The translations under genes were made by a program, and so were the position numbers. The notes under the pieces were generated by a model. That model ran no database searches. It was not told the DNA's origin and was given only the letters and a program-made list of their open reading frames with translations. From the NCBI GenBank assembly GCA_003484585.1, contig DNBZ01000236.1, forward strand, positions 1 to 7,818: a stretch of DNA of 7,818 bases. The letters are read 5' to 3'. Origin of the DNA: Bacteroidota bacterium. Lineage in GTDB: Bacteria; Bacteroidota; Bacteroidia; NS11-12g; UBA9320. Positions 1 through 4,964 of the stretch are shown here, one piece after another (positions within the stretch are counted from its first letter, which is position 1; each line of letters starts with the position of its first letter).

Positions 1-240
1 AAATGAGCTTTCTCGCATCTTGTCGCCATCGTATATCCACGACATGCTATTTTGTTCATTGGCTGCTACTAATAGCTTATAGTGAAGTAGCTTTTTGACC
101 GCATCTGCTATTACACTTTCCTTCGTTTCGGTAAGTACCTCTCCTACTATGCTTTCAAATGCCTCTGGGAAGATACACAGCTGCAGGATCTCTGCTTCTA
201 ACTCTGGCAATTCTATTAGCTTACTTTTCTTTCTTTCCAT
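1..240 (-). CDS. Unrecognised small protein, N-terminal 80 codons (runs off left edge)
   Basis: Reading the minus strand from the ATG at 238-240 gives 80 codons with no stop up to the window edge, so the 3' end is missing. The product begins MERKKSKLIELPELEAEI and is rich in Glu, Leu and Lys. It looks mostly helical: a first helix around residues 12-22, a second around 28-40, a third around 42-56 (VIADAVKKLLHYKLLVAA), then a short polar stretch containing WIYDGDKMRESSF. There is no signal peptide or membrane segment. The helix-helix-helix-then-strand order could fit a small winged-helix fold, but no motif proves it and I assign no function. The start overlaps the last 25 bases of the glycosyltransferase gene in another frame, which points to co-transcription and translational coupling. 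The smooth codon use and sensible peptide make it very likely a real gene. Confidence 0.72.
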   Translation of the reverse strand, partial: MERKKSKLIELPELEAEILQLCIFPEAFESIVGEVLTETKESVIADAVKKLLHYKLLVAANEQNSMSWIYDGDKMRESSF

Positions 241-1316
241 TGGTATTTTAAAATCTGAGATAGTGGTGGCACTATGGCCATATAGAGTATGTGAAACGGT
301 TGGCCCAAGAGAATGTTTGTAAACCATAAATCTCTTCCAAAAAAAGAAGTAAACCTACTATAAAACTTATCTTCTGCTAGCACTTTGAGCAATACTAAAA
401 ATCCTGCGGCTGTAGTACCCGCAGCCGAAAACGAAAACAAAGACCCTAACACTAACACATTATACATCCATACGCCTACCAGCATCCACGTATTCTGCTT
501 AATATCGTAATCGCCATTCTTGCTTGCCCATCGGAGACGCTGATGCCAAAATGAAGAGAAACTTGAAGGTCCTTCTGTCTTCACTATAGCCTTCTTGTTT
601 TTTACAAAGACTATACCATTAGGGTTTTGATGATGAGCACTTTGGAGTAAAAAAACATCATCTCCGCTAGCAGCACGCTCATTCAGATCTGCGTCTGCTA
701 TAAGACTCTTGCGATATGCAAGATTAGCCGCATTGCATATCATCGGTTTCTTCCAGTGTATGTGAGCAGCACCTATGGCTATCAATGCTTCAAAATCTAG
801 TGCTAGTATCCGTTGCCAAAAATTAGTAGAGCGATGGAACTGAACTGGTCCACAGGCTAGACTTATATCTCCATTACTAAACGGAGCTAGCATGGCACTG
901 AGCCAATGTGTAGGTAGTGAGCAATCTGCATCCGTTTGTATGATAATATCCCCAGTACACGCTTTCCAGCCAGTTCGAATAGCAGCCTTTTTGCCGACTC
1001 CCTTCATTTGATTTATTAGTTGAATGTCAAGCTCTCCTGCATATTCCTCTATCACCTTCTCTCCTCCGTCTGTAGAGTGATCATTCACCAATACTATCTG
1101 AACGATATGTGCTGCAAAATCTAAGGCTTGTAAAGAAGATAGAAGACTCGGAAGGTTTTCCGCCTCATTTCTAAATGGAATAAGAATGCTAACAGTATAT
1201 TTTAGCTGAGCTACATCATCTGTCTCGTCTATACTACTCCAGAGCTCACCATATTTGCTCAGTAAGCTATAATATGCCAACCCGGCGATTAGTACTATGA
1301 TAACGTATAGAATCAT
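216..1316 (-). CDS. Membrane-anchored family 2 glycosyltransferase
   Basis: This 366-residue protein has the hallmarks of a GT-A fold, family 2 inverting glycosyltransferase. Residues 1-19 form an N-terminal membrane helix. The catalytic domain follows: VSILIPFRNEAENL at 42-55, the nucleotide-binding VNDHSTD at 77-83, the metal-binding TDAD at 128-131, the acceptor-side GDD at 218-220, and QRLRW at 259-263. The last matches the QxxRW motif of cellulose/hyaluronan-synthase-like GT2 enzymes. Hydrophobic segments near 277-300, 300-314 and 331-355 suggest two or three C-terminal membrane helices. The enzyme should therefore act at the cytoplasmic face of the inner membrane, moving sugar from a nucleotide-sugar to a lipid or nascent glycan. 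QxxRW often marks processive enzymes, but processivity, donor and acceptor cannot be read here. Its ATG overlaps the upstream gene's TGA by 4 bases (ATGA), so the two are translationally coupled. Confidence 0.92.
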   Translation of the reverse strand: MILYVIIVLIAGLAYYSLLSKYGELWSSIDETDDVAQLKYTVSILIPFRNEAENLPSLLSSLQALDFAAHIVQIVLVNDHSTDGGEKVIEEYAGELDIQLINQMKGVGKKAAIRTGWKACTGDIIIQTDADCSLPTHWLSAMLAPFSNGDISLACGPVQFHRSTNFWQRILALDFEALIAIGAAHIHWKKPMICNAANLAYRKSLIADADLNERAASGDDVFLLQSAHHQNPNGIVFVKNKKAIVKTEGPSSFSSFWHQRLRWASKNGDYDIKQNTWMLVGVWMYNVLVLGSLFSFSAAGTTAAGFLVLLKVLAEDKFYSRFTSFFGRDLWFTNILLGQPFHILYMAIVPPLSQILKYQWKERKVS

Positions 1317-2269
1317 CTTTGTCGGATAGTGCTAATAAGTAAATAAACCGTACCGAATAAACCCGGTAAAATAAGATTGATAAACCAAAGACTAGTAACT
1401 GCTTGCAGTATAGGGGCGTCTAGCAAAAAGCTACCAAAAAGCAATTGAGATACTACAACTCGCACACCTACATCTGAGATGGCTGGCACAGGCACTAGGC
1501 TTTGCATAAGATACGCTGCGGGCACTAGAAGTAGTGCTTCTACGGGCAATGCAAAGTCAGAAAATAACTGTAGTAATAAATAAAATTGCACCCCAAAAGC
1601 AAGATAACGAAGGAAAGCTATTTGCACTACTTTGAGGTAAAGAGCTCGATCGTACCGTTTTACCATGTTGAGTGTTTTGGCTACTTTTTTGGGTAAGTAT
1701 CGTTTGACAATACGCAGAATATCTTGAATAAAATAGAGTAAGAGTACTATGACAAATAAAAGTACTAGAATAGCTATGAGTTTACCGTCTCCAGAAAACC
1801 AATCTCCTCCCATATCCGTAAAAAGCAGCACACCGCCTATGCTTAGCAGACCAAGCGAATAGGTCATAAGTACCTGAGCTATATTACCAGCTACGGTGGC
1901 TATCACCACCTTCATAGGATGTACTTTTTTGAGCAATAACCCTCTGCCTATGTACTCCCCCGTACGAGCTGGGGTAAAGTTACTAATGGCCATTCCTCCA
2001 AGTATAGTAAGAAATGCACGCAGATTTGCAAGCGAAATAGCTTCTCGTATAAGGAGCTTAAACTTTTGAGCTTCCGCATTCCAATTTACGAATGCTAGCA
2101 ATAAAATTAGAGAAAAAAGAAGTGGCTTTCTCTGTATGCCGGCACCTATGTCCCCTATTACATTAGAATCTAACCCGATAATCTGTTGGTAGAAAAAATA
2201 CAATGACAAAGCACTGAAAATCCATTTCAACCAAGGGTAAAATCGTTTGTATCCTGCTTTTGAGGTCAT
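1313..2269 (-). CDS. LPG-synthase-TM (UPF0104/AglD-like) multi-pass inner-membrane protein
   Basis: This 318-residue, very hydrophobic protein resembles the flippase-like transmembrane domain of lysylphosphatidylglycerol synthases (Pfam LPG_synthase_TM, formerly UPF0104). Membrane segments are visible near residues 15-31, 48-62, 83-98, 120-150 (probably two), 163-182, 215-237, 244-262, 270-283 and 290-313. Two conserved family signatures are present: SNFTPARTGEYIGRG at 96-110 and VPVPAISDVGVR at 259-270. The C-terminal lysyl-transferase domain of MprF is absent, so it should not aminoacylate lipids; free-standing members are thought to move or modify lipid-linked intermediates. It is first in a unit with the glycosyltransferase (4-base overlap) and the small downstream gene, suggesting joint work on a glycolipid or lipid-linked sugar. 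That role is inference. The ATG at 2267-2269 is divergent from ruvC. Confidence 0.88.
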   Translation of the reverse strand: MTSKAGYKRFYPWLKWIFSALSLYFFYQQIIGLDSNVIGDIGAGIQRKPLLFSLILLLAFVNWNAEAQKFKLLIREAISLANLRAFLTILGGMAISNFTPARTGEYIGRGLLLKKVHPMKVVIATVAGNIAQVLMTYSLGLLSIGGVLLFTDMGGDWFSGDGKLIAILVLLFVIVLLLYFIQDILRIVKRYLPKKVAKTLNMVKRYDRALYLKVVQIAFLRYLAFGVQFYLLLQLFSDFALPVEALLLVPAAYLMQSLVPVPAISDVGVRVVVSQLLFGSFLLDAPILQAVTSLWFINLILPGLFGTVYLLISTIRQR

Positions 2270-2285
2270 TTGGTTTTAGTGTGTA

Positions 2286-2315
2286 TTATCTTAGTAGTGC
2301 TATAGTGTACCTTTG
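2286..2315 (+). promoter_or_regulatory. Putative Bacteroidota-type promoter for ruvC
   Basis: TACCTTTG at 2308-2315 matches the Bacteroidota -7 consensus TAnnTTTG exactly. TTA at 2286-2288, 19 bases upstream, differs by one base from the -33 TTG. A transcript would start near 2320, placing the first GTG (2315) inside the promoter and favouring the GTG at 2324 as the start, with a leader of only a few bases. This is a motif match only; the weak -33 element lowers confidence. Confidence 0.35.
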
Positions 2316-2323
2316 TGTTACGA

Positions 2324-2890
2324 GTGGCGAAAGATAACAATTACGATAAGATAATACTGGGAATAGACCCGGGAACCAACATAGCAGGATACGGCATTAT
2401 TGGCATCACCAAAAGTACAATGAGTCTGATTAGCATGGGGATTTTCGATCTACGAAAAGAACCTAGCCACGCTATGAAACTGCAATCTATCTTTGAGCAG
2501 TGTACTAAGTTAATGGACCTTTATCTGCCAGATGAAGTAGCTCTGGAAGCTCCTTTTATGGGTAAAAATCCTCAAAGTATGCTAAAATTAGGTAGGGCTC
2601 AAGGAGTAAGTATGGCTGCAGCTCTCAATCGTAAAATTCCTGTTTTCGAATACGCTCCTAAACGCGTAAAACAAAGTGTCACAGGCAAGGGTACCGCGAG
2701 CAAAGAACAAGTAGCAGCTATGGTAATGGCTCTACTCAAGATAGAAAAAAATCATTCCAAGCTAGATGCTAGTGACGCCGTAGCCGTAGCTATATGCCAT
2801 CATTTTACTTATAAACCTGGGGCTTCAGCTACTAAAAATTATGGAAGTTGGGAGAGTTTTGTAAGCAAGAATCCTAACAAGATAAAGTAA
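2324..2890 (+). CDS. ruvC: Crossover junction endodeoxyribonuclease RuvC
   Basis: RuvC is the dimeric Mg-dependent nuclease that resolves Holliday junctions made by recombination, working with the RuvAB branch-migration motor. Numbered from the GTG at 2324 the protein has 188 residues, close to the usual 160-190. All four catalytic acids are visible: Asp15 in GIDPGT, Glu75 in LEAPF, and Asp148 and Asp151 in LDASDAVAVAI. They correspond to E. coli Asp7, Glu66, Asp138 and Asp141. GKNPQSMLKLGRAQG at 80-94 is the highly conserved RuvC segment after the second acid. No ATG precedes the catalytic core, so the start must be a GTG: 2315 (three residues longer) or 2324. I prefer 2324 because 2315 lies inside a promoter-like element. 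ruvA and ruvB are not in the window. The gene runs divergently from the LPG-synthase-TM gene and converges on the HIT gene, 8 bases away. Confidence 0.96.
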   Translation: MAKDNNYDKIILGIDPGTNIAGYGIIGITKSTMSLISMGIFDLRKEPSHAMKLQSIFEQCTKLMDLYLPDEVALEAPFMGKNPQSMLKLGRAQGVSMAAALNRKIPVFEYAPKRVKQSVTGKGTASKEQVAAMVMALLKIEKNHSKLDASDAVAVAICHHFTYKPGASATKNYGSWESFVSKNPNKIK

Positions 2891-2898
2891 GTATCAGC

Positions 2899-3297
2899 CT
2901 ACAACTGGCTAAATGCTTCAGATATGCTATTCGCTATTTCTTGCATTTTAGTTGGACTTAGTTGTAGCTTATCTTTTTGAAAACTGATATCTCCTATCTC
3001 ATTGATAGGTATCAAGTGAATATGAGCATGAGGCACTTCTAAACCCACTACAGCCGAGCCAACTCTAGCACACGGCATCACTATGTCTATGGCTAGTGCT
3101 ACTTTTTTAGCAAAAAGATGTAGCCCTATATATTCCTGTTCTTCTATATCAAAAATATAGTCGGTAGGTTTTTTGGGTATTACTAGGGTATGACCTTCAG
3201 CTATGGGAAATACATCCAAAAATGCTAAGAAGTCATCATTCTCGGCAACCTTATAAGCAGGGATATCACCAGCTACTATTTTCTCAAAAATGGTCAA
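2899..3297 (-). CDS. HIT-family (histidine triad) nucleotide-binding protein
   Basis: This 132-residue protein belongs to the histidine-triad superfamily, most like the Hint/HinT branch, whose members hydrolyse adenosine phosphoramidates or related nucleotide conjugates in the cytoplasm. The triad is intact: His90, His92 and His94 in VPHAHIHLIPI, with His94 expected from the family to be the nucleophile's partner region and His92 the nucleophile. The N-terminal half also fits (IFEKIVAGDIPAYKVAEND at 3-21, then FLDVFPIAEGHTLVIPKK at 27-43). The physiological substrate is unknown. The start appears to be TTG at 3295-3297, because the family N-terminus aligns there, the preceding codon in the same frame is the TAA of greA, and no ATG or GTG occurs until the middle of the protein. 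No Shine-Dalgarno is visible, so translation probably depends on ribosomes finishing greA. Confidence 0.94.
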   Translation of the reverse strand: MTIFEKIVAGDIPAYKVAENDDFLAFLDVFPIAEGHTLVIPKKPTDYIFDIEEQEYIGLHLFAKKVALAIDIVMPCARVGSAVVGLEVPHAHIHLIPINEIGDISFQKDKLQLSPTKMQEIANSISEAFSQL

Positions 3298-3768
3298 TTA
3301 GATACTTATTTCTAGTATTTCGAATTGTATCATTCCTGCGGGCACTTCTATCTCTGCTACTTCGCCTATCTTTTTACCCATTAGGCCCTCTCCTATTGGA
3401 GATTTTACCGAAATTTTACCAGCCTTTAGATCAGCCTCTGTCTCTGCCACTATAGTGTAAGACACCTCTTTATTAAACTTTTTATTCAGCAGCCTTACAG
3501 TGCTTAGTATATTGACTTTACTCAGGTCTATATCCTTAGGATCTATTACCCTACAGTCTGCCATTGTATTCTTGAGCTTAGAAATTTTCATTTCTAAAAG
3601 ACCTTGAGCTTCTTTGGCAGCATCATACTCCGCATTTTCAGACAAATCACCTTTGTCTCTTGCTTCTGCTATTTGGCCTGATATACGCCTACGCTCCACT
3701 TTCTCTAAGTGTGCTATCTGTGCATTTAGAGCATCGTATCCTTCTTGTGAAATATAGTTAATAGACAT
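3298..3768 (-). CDS. greA: Transcription elongation factor GreA
   Basis: GreA binds RNA polymerase in the secondary channel and stimulates cleavage of the 3' end of backtracked RNA, rescuing stalled complexes. The 156-residue length is typical (about 158). Residues 1-75 form the antiparallel coiled coil, with GDLSENAEY at 40-48 at its tip; Asp41 and Glu44 are the acidic residues that help hold the catalytic Mg in this family. Residues from about 80 form the FKBP-like globular domain, with the conserved SPIGEGLMGKKIGEVAEI at 123-140. The ATG at 3766-3768 gives the usual Gre N-terminus. The HIT gene follows directly after the TAA in the same frame, so the two are surely one transcript. The leader contains no Shine-Dalgarno. 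Upstream lies the hairpin that separates greA from the outer-membrane protein gene. Confidence 0.96.
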   Translation of the reverse strand: MSINYISQEGYDALNAQIAHLEKVERRRISGQIAEARDKGDLSENAEYDAAKEAQGLLEMKISKLKNTMADCRVIDPKDIDLSKVNILSTVRLLNKKFNKEVSYTIVAETEADLKAGKISVKSPIGEGLMGKKIGEVAEIEVPAGMIQFEILEISI

Positions 3769-3795
3769 TGTTTGTATTTGCTTTTATAAAATAAG

Positions 3796-3825
3796 AATGT
3801 TGCATCCGCTCGCGGATGCAACATT
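3796..3825 (-). terminator. Probable intrinsic terminator after the PorV-like gene
   Basis: A perfect 13-bp inverted repeat has arms AATGTTGCATCCG (3796-3808) and CGGATGCAACATT (3813-3825) around a 4-base loop. On the minus strand it lies 30 bases after the TAA of the outer-membrane protein gene and is followed by the T-rich stretch CTTATTTTATAAAAG. Position, perfect pairing and T-rich tail fit a factor-independent terminator for the surface-protein unit. The tail lacks an unbroken run of T longer than four, so some read-through into greA is possible. Confidence 0.7.
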
Positions 3826-3826
3826 G

Positions 3827-3834
3827 CAAAAATA
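3827..3834 (-). promoter_or_regulatory. Weak candidate -7 element for greA
   Basis: The minus strand reads TATTTTTG here, matching the Bacteroidota -7 pattern TAnnTTTG. If used, the transcript would begin inside or just before the hairpin at 3796-3825, which would become a leader structure of greA-HIT mRNA. No TTG is found 17-23 bases upstream and the region is AT-rich, so chance is a fair explanation. It is listed because greA needs a promoter in this 87-base gap unless it relies on read-through. Confidence 0.2.
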
Positions 3835-3855
3835 ATTTTCTTTAGGTAAATGAGC

Positions 3856-4935
3856 TTACTCTCCTAGGTTTAGTCTTACTCCAAATGAGTGAGAACCGCC
3901 AAAAGGATTAGAGTGTCTGTACGAATAATCTAAGGCAAACGTAGTTTCAGAATCTTTACTCACTGGTAGTTCGAATGTAAAACCACCCATTATTCCAGTA
4001 GCTGCACTTGTAGTTGTATTGTATTCAAGACCTCCTTTTTCGTAGGCATAACCACCTCTAAGTTGGAACATCTCTTTGTATGCATACTCTAAACCTGTAG
4101 TAAACTGATTCGTAGCAAAAGCGTGATTAGTAAATGTCATAGCTGGTGTAAGTCTGTGAAAATACGTCTCATCATTTTTATCTAATCTCATATCGTACGA
4201 TGCACTAATATTCATCAAAGTAGGAAGATTAAACTTATTCGATCTCTGATTTACAGTAGATTCAATATCCGTAATAGGATTCAAAAGTTTAACAGAAAGA
4301 CCATCTCCAGAATACCTTGCATCCGGACCAATGTTCTTTAAGGAAACTCCAAACTTCACATCGTTCTTTTTTATCTTCTGATTATCCTTAAAAGTAGTGA
4401 TATACTGTATCCCCGCATCTAGACCTACTCCTTGAGCTTTTACATTTGTACTAGACTCAGAGAATATTTTAAAACCTACACCACCCGATATTTCACGTGT
4501 AAACTGCTTAGAAAATGCAGCTGTGATATTAGTAAAACTTGGCTTATATGTACCAAGACCTCCATCAGGTTGATCATTCGTTGTGATCTCTATATCTCCC
4601 ATATCATAGCTCATAATACTAACGCCCAAAACACCGTTACCACCCAAGTTTTGAGCAAATCCAAATGTATTGATATTAATATCACTCCCCATTAACCACG
4701 ATGTACGTGAAAAGATGATCTCAGTTTTAGGAGTATAAGCTAGTCCACCTATATTATTGTAAATAGATTCTAGCCCTTTTGTACTACTCACAGCAGCCCA
4801 TCCCCAGCCGGAGCTTTTGCCCCATCCGTTTATGTTTAGCTGAGCTGCACCTGCTTGGCCTATCCTATCTGGATTACCTGCAAAGAGTGCTGTACTAGCC
4901 GATAGTATTATTGATAAAATTATAATTTTTCTCAT
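3856..4935 (-). CDS. PorV/PorQ-family outer-membrane beta-barrel protein
   Basis: This 359-residue protein resembles the PorV (LptO)/PorQ family, FadL-like barrels of the type IX secretion system. PorV receives secreted cargo from the SprA translocon and shuttles it to the PorU sortase. Residues 1-19 are a signal peptide ending ALFA before GNPDRIGQAGAAQL, which resembles the PorV mature N-terminus. Further PorV-like segments are SSGWGWAAVSSTKGLESIYN (41-60), NIGGLAYTPKTEIIFSRTSW (61-80) and GVLGVSIMSYDMGDIEITT (101-119). The rest is alternating hydrophobic/polar strands with aromatic girdle residues, ending in SFGVRLNLGE; the last residue is Glu instead of the usual terminal aromatic. No porU or other T9SS core gene is visible. 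It lies 29 bases after a large gene whose product has a sorting-domain-like C-terminus, so I favour a paralogue dedicated to that protein over the core PorV. Confidence 0.85.
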   Translation of the reverse strand: MRKIIILSIILSASTALFAGNPDRIGQAGAAQLNINGWGKSSGWGWAAVSSTKGLESIYNNIGGLAYTPKTEIIFSRTSWLMGSDININTFGFAQNLGGNGVLGVSIMSYDMGDIEITTNDQPDGGLGTYKPSFTNITAAFSKQFTREISGGVGFKIFSESSTNVKAQGVGLDAGIQYITTFKDNQKIKKNDVKFGVSLKNIGPDARYSGDGLSVKLLNPITDIESTVNQRSNKFNLPTLMNISASYDMRLDKNDETYFHRLTPAMTFTNHAFATNQFTTGLEYAYKEMFQLRGGYAYEKGGLEYNTTTSAATGIMGGFTFELPVSKDSETTFALDYSYRHSNPFGGSHSFGVRLNLGE

Positions 4936-4940
4936 TTCGT

Positions 4941-4944
4941 TCCT
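4941..4944 (-). promoter_or_regulatory. Shine-Dalgarno-like AGGA before the PorV-like gene
   Basis: The minus strand reads AGGA followed by 5 bases and then the ATG at 4933-4935. It supports this start codon. It stands out because no comparable site precedes greA, the HIT gene or ruvC, and the phylum makes little use of such sites. Confidence 0.4.
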
Positions 4945-4964
4945 GTTTTAATTGTTTTGACTTC

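Noticed and set aside
95..322. Plus-strand open frame of 75 codons, rich in Ser and Thr
   Set aside because: It lies opposite the glycosyltransferase 3' end and the left-edge minus-strand gene, both of which have convincing peptides. Its own sequence is low-complexity and lacks family features.
2329..2336. TATCTTTC on the minus strand as a -7 element for the LPG-synthase-TM gene
   Set aside because: It misses the essential final G of TAnnTTTG and has no supporting -33 element.
2894..2911. AGCC/GGCT short hairpin between ruvC and the HIT gene as a terminator
   Set aside because: The stem has only 4 pairs with a 7-base loop, no extension and no T-rich tail on either strand.
3222..3455. Plus-strand open frame across the greA-HIT junction
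   Set aside because: It is the complement of two certain genes, and its Leu/Ser/Arg-rich peptide resembles a shadow, with no family features.
4432..4695. Plus-strand open frame opposite the PorV-like gene
   Set aside because: The Cys/Thr/Ile-rich peptide is typical of antisense of a beta-barrel gene. No ribosome binding site or neighbouring unit supports it.
3856..4935. Calling the barrel gene the core T9SS porV
   Set aside because: Family resemblance is good, but porU is not adjacent in the window, PorV-like paralogues are common in the phylum, and the neighbour looks like a dedicated cargo. Left at family level without a gene symbol.
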